Assembly (NCBI GenBank): GCA_963778525.1
Contig: CAVZUJ010000001.1
Coordinates: forward strand, 1,054,001 to 1,118,000
Direction of reading: 5' to 3'
From: Schlegelella_A sp963778525
GTDB taxonomy: Bacteria; Pseudomonadota; Gammaproteobacteria; Burkholderiales; Burkholderiaceae_C
DNA: 64,000 nucleotides
The notes beneath the pieces are model-generated. The model ran no database searches, had not been told where the DNA came from, and saw only the letters and a program-made list of their open reading frames with translations. Made by a program: the position numbers and the translations under genes. Shown here in pieces: positions 18,694 through 28,519 of this stretch (within the stretch, counting starts at the first letter, position 1; every line of letters begins with the position of its first letter).

Positions 18694-20124
18694 TCAGGCG
18701 TGGGCCGCGCTTTCCGGGCGGCCGGCCGTTGCGCCGGCGGCGTCGCCGCTGGCGAGCGGCACGCTGAAGCCGATGGTCGTCAAGCCCTCGGCGCTCGAGG
18801 CCTTGACGCTGCCCGAATGCATGGTCGCCACCGCCTTGACGATCGCCAGGCCGAGGCCGTGGCCGTGCGGCCGGCCGGGCAGGTTGCGGGCCGCGTCGAT
18901 GCGATAGAAGCGGTCGAACAGGCGGCGCACGTGACTCTCGGCGATCGGCTCGCCCGGATTGGTGACGCAGACCCAGATCTCGCGCGCGTCGCGCCGCAGC
19001 TCGATCGAGATGCGCGCGCCCGGTGCGGAATGCTCGATCGCGTTCTGCAGCAGGTTCGACAGGGCGCGCCGAAAGAGCGCCGTCTCGATCGGGGCCTCGG
19101 CGTCGACATCGCCCACGATGTCGACGCTCGCGCCGAGGTCCTCGAGCAGCACCTCGTAGAAGTCGATGGTCTTGCGCGCCTCGTGCGCCAGCGTCGTGCG
19201 CTCCAGGCCGGTCGCGACCTCGCCCTGGTCGGCGCGGGCGAGAAAGAGCATGTCGTTGATGATCAGGCGCAGCTGCTCGAGCTCTTCGAGGTTGGACTGC
19301 AGGATCTCCTCGAGCTCGGCGACCGTGCGCGGCCGCGAGAGCGCCACCTGGGTGCCGCCGATCAGGTTGGCGAGCGGCGTGCGCAGCTCGTGCGCGACGT
19401 CGGCATTGAAGGCCTCGAGCTGCTGATAGGCGTCTTCCAGGCGGCCGATGGCGCCGTTGAAGGCGACCGCGAAATCGGCCAGCTCGACCGGCAGGCGCGC
19501 AGCCTGCAGGCGCTGCGCCTGCGCCTTGGGCCGCAGCGCGCGCGCCTCGAACGACAGGCGCTTGAGCGGGCGCAGACCGACCCGGGCGATCCAGTAACCG
19601 ATCGACATCACGGCGAGGATGGCCGCCAGCGACAAGGCGACCAGGGCGATCAGGAAATCGTGCAAGGTGTGCCGGTACGGCCCCGAATCGCTGCCGACGA
19701 TGAGGCGCACCGCCGGCCGGTCCTTCAGCGGCTCGATATCGCGCGACATGATGCGGATCGGCGCCTTCACGCTCGGCAGGGCGATCGTGCCGGTGCCGTC
19801 GTCGTTGCGGACCATGTTCTGCATCGCCGCCAGGCCCTTGCCGTACTGGAAGCGCGGGTCGTCGCTCAGCACCCAGAAGCGGATCCGCCCGTCCGACGGC
19901 GTGAGCGTGTCCATCTTGGCCTGCACGCGGCCCCAGCGCTCGAGCGAATCGGTGCGCTCCAGCGAGTACTGCAGGTTCTGCAGGTTGGTATAGAGCTCCT
20001 GGTCCTGGTGCTGGACGAGCTCGTGCTGCAACACCACGTAGAGGGCGGCGCCGATGCCGGCGAAGGTGAGCAGCGTCACCGCTGCGAACATGGCGACGAG
20101 GCGCGCGGTGATCGAGAGCTTCAT
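18694..20124 (-). CDS. Heavy-metal-type sensor histidine kinase
   Basis: A 476-residue inner-membrane sensor kinase of the CusS/IrlS type. The N-terminal helix (residues ~10-32) and a second helix near 165-185 (FLIALVALSLAAILAVMSIGYWI) enclose a periplasmic domain of about 130 residues. A HAMP-like linker follows, then the H-box AFNADVAHELRTPLANL with the phospho-accepting His, then N, G1 (GLGLAIVKAVA) and G2 boxes. It is spaced 15 bases from its response regulator gene. The signal is probably a metal ion, by family analogy. No His/Met-rich metal site is obvious in the sensor. Confidence 0.9.
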   Translation of the reverse strand: MKLSITARLVAMFAAVTLLTFAGIGAALYVVLQHELVQHQDQELYTNLQNLQYSLERTDSLERWGRVQAKMDTLTPSDGRIRFWVLSDDPRFQYGKGLAAMQNMVRNDDGTGTIALPSVKAPIRIMSRDIEPLKDRPAVRLIVGSDSGPYRHTLHDFLIALVALSLAAILAVMSIGYWIARVGLRPLKRLSFEARALRPKAQAQRLQAARLPVELADFAVAFNGAIGRLEDAYQQLEAFNADVAHELRTPLANLIGGTQVALSRPRTVAELEEILQSNLEELEQLRLIINDMLFLARADQGEVATGLERTTLAHEARKTIDFYEVLLEDLGASVDIVGDVDAEAPIETALFRRALSNLLQNAIEHSAPGARISIELRRDAREIWVCVTNPGEPIAESHVRRLFDRFYRIDAARNLPGRPHGHGLGLAIVKAVATMHSGSVKASSAEGLTTIGFSVPLASGDAAGATAGRPESAAHA

Positions 20125-20139
20125 CGTCCTGACCTCGCG

Positions 20140-20826
20140 CTACTGGGCCGCCGCGTCCTCGCGCGCTTCCATCACATACCCCATGCCGCGGATGGTATGC
20201 AGCAGCTTGGGCGTGAAGCCGGCATCGATCTTGGCGCGCAGGCGCTTGATCGCGACCTCGACGACGTTGGTGTTGCTGTCGAAGTTCATGTCCCAGACCA
20301 GCTCGGCGATCGCCGTCTTCGAGAGGATCTCGCTGTGCCGGCGCGCCAGCACCGCGAGCAGCGAGAACTCCTTGGCGGTGAGGTCGATGCGCACGTTGCC
20401 GCGCCAGGCCTTCCTCGCCAGCAGGTCGATCTGCAGGTTGGCGATCTTCAGCTGCATCGGCTCCTGGACCCGGCCGCGCCGCGCCAGCGCCTGCACCCGG
20501 GCCAGCAGCTCGAGGAAGGAGAACGGCTTGACGAGGTAGTCGTCGGCACCGTCGTGCAGGCCCTTGACGCGATCTTCGATCCGGTCGCGGGCGGTGAGCA
20601 TGATGACCGGCGTCTGGCGCACGGCGCGCAGCTCGCGCAGCACCGAAAAACCGTCGAGCCGCGGCAGCATCACGTCGAGCACGATCACGTCGTAGTCGTG
20701 CTCGAGCGCGAGGTGGCGGCCTTCGATGCCGTCGTGTGCAAGGTCGACGACGCAGCCCTGCTCCGTCAACCCCTTCTTCAGGTAGTCGGTGGTCTTGAGC
20801 TCGTCGTCGACGATCAGCAGCTTCAT
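20140..20826 (-). CDS. Heavy-metal-type response regulator (CusR/IrlR-like)
   Basis: A 228-residue OmpR-family response regulator. The receiver domain has the acidic pocket DDE near residues 7-9, phospho-acceptor Asp51 in IVLDVMLP, and the Lys in YLVKPFSF. The C-terminal winged helix (LTAKEFSLLAVLARR, NVVEVAIKRLRAKID, HTIRGMGYVME) closely follows the heavy-metal subfamily. It lies just downstream of the RND pump gene. An inverted repeat of the type bound by this subfamily precedes the efflux operon, so autoregulation together with the pump is likely. Confidence 0.92.
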   Translation of the reverse strand: MKLLIVDDELKTTDYLKKGLTEQGCVVDLAHDGIEGRHLALEHDYDVIVLDVMLPRLDGFSVLRELRAVRQTPVIMLTARDRIEDRVKGLHDGADDYLVKPFSFLELLARVQALARRGRVQEPMQLKIANLQIDLLARKAWRGNVRIDLTAKEFSLLAVLARRHSEILSKTAIAELVWDMNFDSNTNVVEVAIKRLRAKIDAGFTPKLLHTIRGMGYVMEAREDAAAQ

Positions 20827-20842
20827 GTCCGGGCGCGCGGGG

Positions 20843-23800
20843 TCATGTGGCCTCGGCCGCGGGCGGCGCGAGCAGCTCGTGCGAAGGCGGGGGCGGCAGC
20901 AGCGGCGTCTCGCCGCCGTCCTTCTTCTTGCGCCGCGCGTCCTTGCGGCTCACGTACCAGTAGTGGGCGCGATCGAGATAGAGATAGATGACGGGCGTGG
21001 TGAAGAGCGTCAGCGCCTGCGACAGGATCAGCCCGCCCACCATCGCATAGCCGAGAGGGCGGCGCAGCTCGGAGCCGGCACCGTGGCCCAGCATCAGCGG
21101 CAGGCCGCTGAGCAGCGCGCACATCGTCGTCATCATGATCGGCCGAAAGCGCAGCAGGCAGGCCTGGAAGATCGCCTCCTCCGGTTCCATGCCATGGTCG
21201 CGCTCGGCAGTGAGGGCGAAGTCGACCATCATGATGCCGTTCTTCTTGACGATGCCGATCAGCAGGATGATGCCGATCAGCGCGATCACCGTCAGGTCGT
21301 AGCCGCCGGCCATCAGGATCAGCAGCGCACCGACGCCGGCCGAGGGCAGCGTCGAGAGAATCGTCAGCGGGTGGATGTAGCTCTCGTAGAGCAAGCCGAG
21401 CACGATGTAGACGGCGATCAGCGCCGCCGCGATCAGGTAGGGCTCCGACTTCAACGAGTCGCCGAACGCCTTTGCCGAGCCCTGGAACGAGCCGGTGAGC
21501 GCTGCCGGCAGACCCATCTCCGCCTGCGCCTTGTTGATCTCGTCCACCGCCTGGCCGAGCGCGACGCCGGGCGCCAGGTTGAACGACAGCGTCACGGCCG
21601 GAAACTGGCTCTGGTGGCTGATCGCCAGGTAGGCCGTCTTCGTGGTGTCGACCTTGACCAGCGTCGACAGCGGCACCTGCTGGCCCGTCAGCGGCGAGGT
21701 GATGTAGAGCTTGCTGAACAGCGACGGGTCCGACTGCAGGGCCGGCGTGACCTCGAGCACGACGTGGTAGCTGTTGATCTGCGTGAAGTACTGCGCCACC
21801 TGGCGCTGGCCGATCGCGTCGTAGATGGTCGAGTCGATCACCGACGGCGAGATGCCCAGGCTCGAGGCGCGGTCGCGGTCGATCGTCAGCGACGCCGTCG
21901 TCGCCGCGTTCTGGATGTCGGAGGCGACGTCGGTGAGCTGCGGCATCTGCTGCAGCCGGGCCAGCAGCTTGGGCGCCCATTCGTTCAGCTCGTCGAGATT
22001 GGCGTCGGTGAGGGTGTACTGGTACTGGGTGCGCGCCAGCCTTCCGCCGACGTTGATGTCCTGCCCCGCCTGCATCAGCAGCGACGCGCCCTCGACCTGG
22101 GCCAGCTTCGGGCGCAGCCGCGCGATCACCTGGTCGGCGCTCAGCGTGCGTCCCTCGTCCTTCGGCTTCAGGGCGATGAAGAAGAAGCCGGCGTTGAACT
22201 GCGACGAGTTGCCGAACATGGCGACGCCGGTGACGTCGGGATCGTGACGCACGACATCGGCGAGCTCGACCATGCGCCGGTTCATCGCCTCGAACGACGT
22301 GTCCTGCGCGCCCTGGGCCGAGCCGAAGATGAAGCCGGTGTCCTGCTGCGGGAAGAAGCCCTTGGGAATGACGACGAAGAGGAACACCGTTGTCGCCAGC
22401 GTCAGCAGGAAGACACACAGGGTGGCGAACTGGTGCCGGAGAACGACATGCAGGCCGCGCTTGTAGCCGTTCAGCAGGGCATCGAAGCCGCGCTCGAAGA
22501 ATTGATAGACGCGGCCGTGCGAGTCCTTGTGCTCGACCTTCAGGAAACGCGAGCAGAGCATTGGCGTCAGCGTCAGCGAGATCATGACCGAGACGGCGAT
22601 CGTCAGCGTCACCGTGACCGCGAACTCGCGAAAGAGACGGCCGACGATGCCGCCCATCAGCAGCAGAGGAATGAAGACGGCGACCAGCGACACCGAGATC
22701 GAGATGATGGTGAAGCCGATCTCGCCGGCGCCCTTGAAGGCCGCCTCCATCGGCGTCATGCCGTCCTCGACGTGGCGGTAGATGTTCTCGAGCATCACGA
22801 TCGCATCGTCGACGACGAAGCCGACCGAGATCGTCAGCGCCATCAGCGACAGGTTGTCGAGGCTGAAGCCGACCACGTACATCACCGCCGCCGTGCCGGT
22901 CAGCGCCAGCGGCACGGTGACGCTCGGGATCAGCGTCGCCGGGACGCTGCGCAGGAAGATGAAGATGACCAGGACGACCAGCGCCACGGTCAGCATCAGC
23001 GTGTGCTCGACGTCGCGGACCGAGGCGCGGATCGTCTGCGTCCGGTCGACCAGGATCTTGACGTTGACGGTCGGCGGGATCGAAGCCTGCAGGCGCGGCA
23101 ATGCCGCCTTGATGGCATCGACGGTGTCGATGACGTTGGCGCCCGACTCCTTGGTGATGACGAGGATGATGCCGCGGCCGTCGTCGATGCCGCTGTTCGG
23201 CGCCGCGGCGCCGGGATAGGCCCAGGCCGCGACCTTGCTGTCCTCGGGCGCATCGACGGCAACACCGACGTCGCGGACGCGGATCGGCGCGCCCTTGCGG
23301 TAGGCGAGGATCACGTCGTTCCACGGCGCCGCCTTGACCAGCTGGTCGTTGGTATAGACGGTGAAGCTCTGCGCCGGCCCGTCGATCGTGCCCTTGGGCT
23401 GGTTGACCGAGATCGTGCCGATCGCCGCGCGGACGTCCTCGAGGCTCAGGCCCATCGCCGCGATCTTGGTCGGATCGATCTGGATCCGCACCGCCGGCTT
23501 CTGCGCGCCACCGATGCGCACCTGGCCGACGCCCGAGATCTGCGAGATCTGCTGGGCCAGGATGTTGTCGGCGTAGTCGTTGACCTGGATCAGCGGCAGC
23601 GTCTTCGACTGCACCGTGATCAGCATGATCGGCGCATCGGCCGGATTGGTCTTGCGATAGGTCGGCGGGTTCGGCAGGTTGGCGGGCAACTGACCGCTCG
23701 AGGCGTTGATGGCCGCCTGCACATCGACGGCCGCCGCGTCGATCGACCGGTTCAGGTCGAACTGCAGCGTGATCTGGGTCGAGCCGATGGCGCTCGTCGA

Positions 23801-24043
23801 GGTCATCTGCGAGAGGCCGGCGATCAGCGAGAACTGGCGCTCGAGCGGCTGCGCCACGTTCGAGGCCATCGTCTCCGGGCTGGCGCCCGGCAGGTTGGCG
23901 GAGACCTGGATGGTTGGAAAGTCGACCTGCGGCAAGGGCGCGACCGGCAGCAGCGGGAACGCGGCCACGCCCACGAGCAGCAGGGCGAGCGCGAGAAGCG
24001 TCGTTCCGATCGGGCGCTTGATGAAAGCGGCCGAAATGTTCAC
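20843..24043 (-). CDS. RND efflux permease, MdtB/MdtC (MuxB) type
   Basis: A 1066-residue proton-driven inner-membrane efflux pump. It begins MNISAAFIKRPIGTTLL, has two long periplasmic loops and twelve predicted helices, and the segment GFVVDDAIVMLENIYRH with the helix-4 Asp pair (DD) needed for proton relay. Motifs such as PLPQVDFPTIQVSANLPGASPETM and GIVKKNGIMMVDFAL match the MdtBC/MuxBC branch of multidrug pumps, not the CzcA/CusA metal branch. Only one permease gene is present, although MdtBC normally works as a pair. The ATG overlaps the stop of the fusion-protein gene. No frameshift over 3.2 kb. Confidence 0.94.
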   Translation of the reverse strand: MNISAAFIKRPIGTTLLALALLLVGVAAFPLLPVAPLPQVDFPTIQVSANLPGASPETMASNVAQPLERQFSLIAGLSQMTSTSAIGSTQITLQFDLNRSIDAAAVDVQAAINASSGQLPANLPNPPTYRKTNPADAPIMLITVQSKTLPLIQVNDYADNILAQQISQISGVGQVRIGGAQKPAVRIQIDPTKIAAMGLSLEDVRAAIGTISVNQPKGTIDGPAQSFTVYTNDQLVKAAPWNDVILAYRKGAPIRVRDVGVAVDAPEDSKVAAWAYPGAAAPNSGIDDGRGIILVITKESGANVIDTVDAIKAALPRLQASIPPTVNVKILVDRTQTIRASVRDVEHTLMLTVALVVLVIFIFLRSVPATLIPSVTVPLALTGTAAVMYVVGFSLDNLSLMALTISVGFVVDDAIVMLENIYRHVEDGMTPMEAAFKGAGEIGFTIISISVSLVAVFIPLLLMGGIVGRLFREFAVTVTLTIAVSVMISLTLTPMLCSRFLKVEHKDSHGRVYQFFERGFDALLNGYKRGLHVVLRHQFATLCVFLLTLATTVFLFVVIPKGFFPQQDTGFIFGSAQGAQDTSFEAMNRRMVELADVVRHDPDVTGVAMFGNSSQFNAGFFFIALKPKDEGRTLSADQVIARLRPKLAQVEGASLLMQAGQDINVGGRLARTQYQYTLTDANLDELNEWAPKLLARLQQMPQLTDVASDIQNAATTASLTIDRDRASSLGISPSVIDSTIYDAIGQRQVAQYFTQINSYHVVLEVTPALQSDPSLFSKLYITSPLTGQQVPLSTLVKVDTTKTAYLAISHQSQFPAVTLSFNLAPGVALGQAVDEINKAQAEMGLPAALTGSFQGSAKAFGDSLKSEPYLIAAALIAVYIVLGLLYESYIHPLTILSTLPSAGVGALLILMAGGYDLTVIALIGIILLIGIVKKNGIMMVDFALTAERDHGMEPEEAIFQACLLRFRPIMMTTMCALLSGLPLMLGHGAGSELRRPLGYAMVGGLILSQALTLFTTPVIYLYLDRAHYWYVSRKDARRKKKDGGETPLLPPPPSHELLAPPAAEAT

Positions 24044-25281
24044 TGCCCGCTCCCGCTCGCGGCCGCCAGCGGGCTCACTGCGCTGGTGCCCATGCCCGGA
24101 GCCGATGCGGCGCGGGCGCCGCTTGCAGCCCGGCCCGGCCCGCGCGCGGATTCGGTCACCGTCGAGCCGACACGCAGCTGGTATTGCCCGTCGACGACGA
24201 CGCGCTGACCTGCGCTCAGGCCGCTCTCGATCACCGCGACGCCGTCCTGGATCGAGCCGACACGCACCGGCTGGTTCATGGCCTTGTCGTCGGCGCCGAC
24301 GAGCCAGACGAAGGTGCCGTCCTGGCTGCGCTGCACGGCCGCCGCCGGCACCGTGAGCGCGTGCGGATCGTGGCGCAGCACCAGCCTGACGTTGACGTAC
24401 TGCCCCGGCCAGAGCGAATGCCCCGGGTTCGCAAAGCTGCCCTTCAGCTGCACCGTGCCCGTGGTGGTGTCGATCTGGTTGTTGAGCAGAACCAGCTTGC
24501 CGCTGCCGAGCACCTGGCTGCCGTCGCGCGGGTAGGCGATCACCTGCAGCGGCTCGGCGCTCGCGTGCAGGGCCTTGTTGACGTCCTGGAAGTTTTCCTC
24601 GGGCAGCGTGAACACCACCGTGATCGGGTCGATCTGGTTGATGACCACGAGGCCACCGGCGTCGGCCGCATGGACGATGTTGCCGGCGTCGACCAGGCGG
24701 GCGCCGACGCGTCCGCTGATCGGCGCGACGATGCGGGTGAAGCCGAGCTGCACCTGCGCGAAGCTGATCTGCGCATCGTCGGTCTTGACCGCCGCGTCGA
24801 GCTGGGCGACGAGCGACTTCTGGGTGTCGACCTGCTGCTGGGTCGCCGCATCCTGCGCGATCAGGCTGGTGTAGCGCTGCAGGTCGTTCCTGGCGTTGCC
24901 GAGGGTGGCCAGGTCGCGCCCCTTTTGCGCCTGCACCTGTGCCAGCTGCGCCTCGAGCGTGCGCGGGTCGATCTCGGCCAGCAACTGGCCGGCCTTCACG
25001 TCCTGGCCCTCGACGAAGGCGACGCGCACGAGCTGGCCGTCGATGCGGGCCTTGACGGTCACGCTCTGCAGCGCCGTGACCGTGCCGACGCCGGTGCGAA
25101 ACACCGGCACGTCCTGCTCCTTGACGGTGGTGCTCGTCACGTGCACGGGCCCGGCGACACGCGCCGGCGGCTTGCTCTCGTTGGCGAAATGCAGCCAGAT
25201 CCAGACGATGAGCGCGAGCGCGACCAGCACGGCCACGCCGATGATCACGTTGCGGCGATAAGGATGGGGTTCAGCCTGCAT
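24040..25281 (-). CDS. RND periplasmic adaptor (membrane fusion protein)
   Basis: A 413-residue adaptor that links the inner-membrane pump to the outer-membrane channel. One N-terminal helix (NVIIGVAVLVALALIVWIWL) anchors it. The lipoyl/barrel pattern follows: GTVTALQSVTVKARIDGQLVRV, EGQDVKAGQLLAEIDPR, a coiled-coil hairpin, and GFTRIVAPISGRVGARLVDAGN. It resembles MdtA. ATG at 25281; the stop overlaps the permease start. The C-terminus (about 35 residues) is low-complexity Ala/Gly/Ser/Arg. Confidence 0.93.
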   Translation of the reverse strand: MQAEPHPYRRNVIIGVAVLVALALIVWIWLHFANESKPPARVAGPVHVTSTTVKEQDVPVFRTGVGTVTALQSVTVKARIDGQLVRVAFVEGQDVKAGQLLAEIDPRTLEAQLAQVQAQKGRDLATLGNARNDLQRYTSLIAQDAATQQQVDTQKSLVAQLDAAVKTDDAQISFAQVQLGFTRIVAPISGRVGARLVDAGNIVHAADAGGLVVINQIDPITVVFTLPEENFQDVNKALHASAEPLQVIAYPRDGSQVLGSGKLVLLNNQIDTTTGTVQLKGSFANPGHSLWPGQYVNVRLVLRHDPHALTVPAAAVQRSQDGTFVWLVGADDKAMNQPVRVGSIQDGVAVIESGLSAGQRVVVDGQYQLRVGSTVTESARGPGRAASGARAASAPGMGTSAVSPLAAASGSGQ

Positions 25282-25286
25282 GGAGA

Positions 25287-26780
25287 TCAGTTTCCGGGAG
25301 ACGTTGAGGCGGTCGAGATCGGTGGCGTCGAAGCTGGCGCCTGCGGCGCGAGCGCGAGCGGCGCGGCACCCGGCGACCAGCCGCCACCGGTCGCGGCAAT
25401 GAGCGCCACGCTCGTCGTCAGCTGCCGGCTGCGCAGCTGCACTGCCGTACGCTGGTTCGAGAGAGCCAGGATCTGCGCGGTGACGACCGCCAGATAGTTC
25501 GCCGTGCCGCCGCGGTACTGCGTCAGCGCCAGCCGCTCGGCGATCTGCGCCGCGGCCACGGCCTCGTCCTGCAGCGCTGTCTCCTGATCGAGGACGCGCA
25601 GGGTCGAGAGGTCGTCCTCGACCTGCTGGAAGCTGCTCAGCACCACCTGCTTGTATTGGGCGACGGCGATGTCGAAGGCGGCAATCGCCTGGTCGGTATG
25701 CGCTCGCCGCAGGCCCCCGTCGAAGAGCGACTGCGCCAGTGTCGCGCCGAGCGACCAGACACGGCTGGGCGTGTCGAAGAGGAGCGCGAACGTGCCGCCC
25801 GAGAGGCCGCCGGACACGCCGAGGTTGAGCTGCGGGTAGTAGGCCGCCTTGGCGACGCCGATGTTGGCGTTGGCCAGCGCGGCACGGCGCTCGGCGGCGG
25901 CGATATCGGGGCGGCTCTCGAGCAGCTCGGACGGCAGGGTGCCGGGAATCACGGGCATGCGTGCCTGGAACTTGTCGGCCGGCGCGACCGCCGCCAGCGC
26001 GAACGCCGCGGGTGGCCGCCCGGTGAGGATGGCGATGGCGTGCTCGAGCTGGCTGCGCTGCGCGTCGAGATCGACGCCTTGCGCCTGCGCCGTCTTCAGC
26101 TGGGTCTGGGCCAGCGCGACGTCGGAGCGCAGGGCCACGCCGGCGCCGAACTGCGCCTGCGTCAGGTTCAGGGCCCGGGTATAGGCGGCAACGGTGTTGG
26201 CGTAGAGCTCGCGCTGGACATCGATGTAGCGCAGCTGGAGATAGGCCTGCGCCACCGCGACCTGGATGCTGAGACGCGCCGCGGCCAGGTCGTCGGCGCT
26301 CGCGGCGACGCCGGCTTCGCCCGACTCGACGCTGCGCCGCACGGCGCCCCAGAGGTCGGGCACCCAGCTGGCGCTGAGGTTGACGCCATACGCCGTCACA
26401 TCGCGGCCGGTCGTCGCCGACACGCCGCGGCCGGCCGACACGCCGCCATTGACGTTCGGGTAGAAGCCGGCCCGGTCGGCATCGAGAACGGCCTTGGCCT
26501 GCCGGTATTGCGCCTCGGCCTGGCGGATGTTCTGGTTTGCCGCATTGGCGGCGACGACGAGGCCGTTCATCGTCTCGTCGCCATACCATTCCCACCAGGG
26601 CTGGGCGCTGTCGACCGCCCGCGGTTCCGCGGTCTTCCACGGGCCGGCTTCCTTGTAGGCAGCGGGCACCTCGACCGTCGGCCGAACGTAGTCGGGGCCG
26701 ACGGCGCAGCCCGCCAGGCCGGCGAAAGCGAAGGCGGCGAGAACTGCGGCGGACGAGCGTCGAAGACGCGGACGGGTCAT
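25287..26780 (-). CDS. Outer-membrane efflux lipoprotein, NodT/OprM family
   Basis: A 497-residue TolC-superfamily channel. The N-terminal lipobox is LAGCAVGPDY, so the mature Cys is acylated and the protein sits in the outer membrane. Two repeats of the outer-membrane efflux domain are visible (NIRQAEAQYRQAKAVLDADRAGFYPNV; ERRAALANANIGVAKAAYYPQLNLG), with the end RTAVQLRSRQLTTSVALIAATGGGW. It is the first gene of the efflux operon, 73 bases from a response-regulator-type box. It ends six bases before the adaptor start. Confidence 0.92.
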   Translation of the reverse strand: MTRPRLRRSSAAVLAAFAFAGLAGCAVGPDYVRPTVEVPAAYKEAGPWKTAEPRAVDSAQPWWEWYGDETMNGLVVAANAANQNIRQAEAQYRQAKAVLDADRAGFYPNVNGGVSAGRGVSATTGRDVTAYGVNLSASWVPDLWGAVRRSVESGEAGVAASADDLAAARLSIQVAVAQAYLQLRYIDVQRELYANTVAAYTRALNLTQAQFGAGVALRSDVALAQTQLKTAQAQGVDLDAQRSQLEHAIAILTGRPPAAFALAAVAPADKFQARMPVIPGTLPSELLESRPDIAAAERRAALANANIGVAKAAYYPQLNLGVSGGLSGGTFALLFDTPSRVWSLGATLAQSLFDGGLRRAHTDQAIAAFDIAVAQYKQVVLSSFQQVEDDLSTLRVLDQETALQDEAVAAAQIAERLALTQYRGGTANYLAVVTAQILALSNQRTAVQLRSRQLTTSVALIAATGGGWSPGAAPLALAPQAPASTPPISTASTSPGN

Positions 26781-26852
26781 GGCGAACGGGAAGTCGGCAG
26801 AGGAAGGCGGGCACTCTAGGGCCGACCCGCGAGGCCGGCGCTGTCGGCAACA

Positions 26853-26866
26853 TGACAGTTCTGTCA
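26853..26866. promoter_or_regulatory. CusR/CopR-like response regulator box
   Basis: The perfect palindrome TGACAGTTCTGTCA lies 73 bases upstream of the outer-membrane factor start and about 195 bases upstream of ctpA. Heavy-metal-family response regulators (CusR, CopR, IrlR) bind TGACAnnnnTGTCA sites, and the regulator encoded at the end of this operon belongs to that family. Direct regulation of the efflux operon is inferred from sequence match and position. Confidence 0.65.
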
Positions 26867-27060
26867 GCTTGGGTACCCGACCGACAGGCGGTCGACCCTG
26901 CGCCGGCCTGCCTTGCGTTTCCCCTTGCAAAGTGGACAAACGCATGCAACTTCCAAGTCCTTGCCGGGCTCTGAATTTGCTTGCCGGAATATACTGGGGA
27001 AGTACTTTGCGCCAACCGATTGTCATCGCCTCCGCGGGCCGGAATCTGAAAGGGTCGTTC

Positions 27061-28497
27061 ATGGGTGTCAAACTCAAGGTCGCGGGCTGGCTTGCGCTCG
27101 GCGCGGTCGCCGGCGCGCTGACGACGTTGCAGTTCGAGGCCAGCGCCCGCAATTCGGTCTCGCAACTCCCCATCGAAGAGCTGCAGCAGCTCGCCGCGGT
27201 ATTCGGCCTGATCAAGACCGACTACGTCGAGCCGGTCGACGAGAAGAAGCTCATCAACGACGCGATCGGCGGCATGGTCTCCGGCCTCGATCCGCACTCG
27301 CAGTACTTCGACAAGAAGAGCTTCAAGGAATTCCGCGAGGCCACGACCGGCCGCTTCGTGGGCATCGGCATCGAGATGGGCATGGAGGACGGCCTGGTGA
27401 AGGTCGTCACGCCGATCGAAGGGTCGCCCGCGTTTCGCGCCGGCCTGAAGAGCGGCGACCTGATCACCAAGATCGACGACACCCTGGTCAAGGGGCTGAC
27501 GGTCGACCAGGCGGTCAAGCGCATGCGCGGCGAGCCGAACACCAAGGTCGTGCTGACCGTGTTCAGGAAGAGCGAGAGCCGCACCTTCCCGGTGAACATC
27601 ACGCGTGAAGAGATCCGCCTGCAGAGCGTTCGCGCCAAGATGATCGAGCCGGGCTACGCCTGGGTCCGGGTCAGCCAGTTCCAGGATCGCACCGTCGAAG
27701 ACTTCGCGACCAAGGTGCAGGACCTCTACAAGCAGGATCCGAACATCAAGGGCATCGTGCTCGACCTGCGCAACGACCCGGGCGGCCTGCTCGAAGGCGC
27801 GGTTGCCATTTCCGCCGCGTTCCTGCCGAGCGATTCGGTGATCGTCACCACCAACGGCCAGATCCCGGACTCCAAGGCCACCTTCAAGGCCTCGCCCGAG
27901 TACTACCAGCGTCGCGGCGGCTCCGACCCGCTGAGGCGCCTGCCCGACGCGATCAAGAAGGTGCCGCTCATCGTGCTCGTCAACGAAGGGTCGGCTTCGG
28001 CCAGCGAGATCGTCGCCGGCGCGCTGCAGGACTACCACCGCGGCACGGTCATGGGCGCGCAGACTTTCGGCAAGGGCTCGGTGCAGACGGTGCGCCAGCT
28101 CTCTCCGGAGACGGCGCTGAAGATCACGACGGCGCGCTACTACACGCCGAGCGGCGCCTCGATCCAGGCCAAGGGCATCGTCCCGGACATCATGCTCGAC
28201 GAGACGGCCGACGGAAACCTGTTCGCGGCACTGCGCACGCGCGAGGCCGATCTCGAGAAGCACCTGCAGAGCGGCCAGGGTCCGGAAGTCAAGGATGCGG
28301 CGCGCGACGCGGCACGCGAAGAAGCACGCAAGCGCTTCGAGGCCGACCAGGCGAAGGCCCTGGTGCCCAAGCCACCGGCTGATTTCGGCGGCACCGACGA
28401 CTTCCAGCTCGCCCAGGCGCTGAACCAGCTCAAGGGCAAGACCGTGCTGGTGAGCAAGACCGCGGTCGAGCGCAAGGCCGAAGCGCAAACCAACTAG
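27061..28497 (+). CDS. ctpA: S41 family C-terminal processing peptidase (CtpA-like)
   Basis: A 478-residue periplasmic serine protease. An N-terminal helix (LKVAGWLALGAVAGALTTL) is a signal or anchor. The PDZ domain is at about residues 95-175 (GIGIEMGMEDGLVKVVTPIEGSPAFRAGLKSGDLI). The S41 catalytic core includes LDLRNDPGGLL, the serine in EGSASASEIVAGAL and the lysine in FGKGSVQTV, giving a Ser-Lys dyad. The C-terminus (about 80 residues) is charged and helical. ATG at 27061. It is followed by a strong terminator and moeB, an order usual in Burkholderiales. Confidence 0.94.
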   Translation: MGVKLKVAGWLALGAVAGALTTLQFEASARNSVSQLPIEELQQLAAVFGLIKTDYVEPVDEKKLINDAIGGMVSGLDPHSQYFDKKSFKEFREATTGRFVGIGIEMGMEDGLVKVVTPIEGSPAFRAGLKSGDLITKIDDTLVKGLTVDQAVKRMRGEPNTKVVLTVFRKSESRTFPVNITREEIRLQSVRAKMIEPGYAWVRVSQFQDRTVEDFATKVQDLYKQDPNIKGIVLDLRNDPGGLLEGAVAISAAFLPSDSVIVTTNGQIPDSKATFKASPEYYQRRGGSDPLRRLPDAIKKVPLIVLVNEGSASASEIVAGALQDYHRGTVMGAQTFGKGSVQTVRQLSPETALKITTARYYTPSGASIQAKGIVPDIMLDETADGNLFAALRTREADLEKHLQSGQGPEVKDAARDAAREEARKRFEADQAKALVPKPPADFGGTDDFQLAQALNQLKGKTVLVSKTAVERKAEAQTN

Positions 28498-28519
28498 GGC
28501 GCCCCTTCGTTCGCCGCGA

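Noticed and set aside
20789..24208. 1139-codon open frame on the plus strand
   Set aside because: It is antisense to the RND permease, which has all its family motifs. The predicted product is a low-complexity Arg/Asp/His/Val mix typical of shadow frames in GC-rich DNA.
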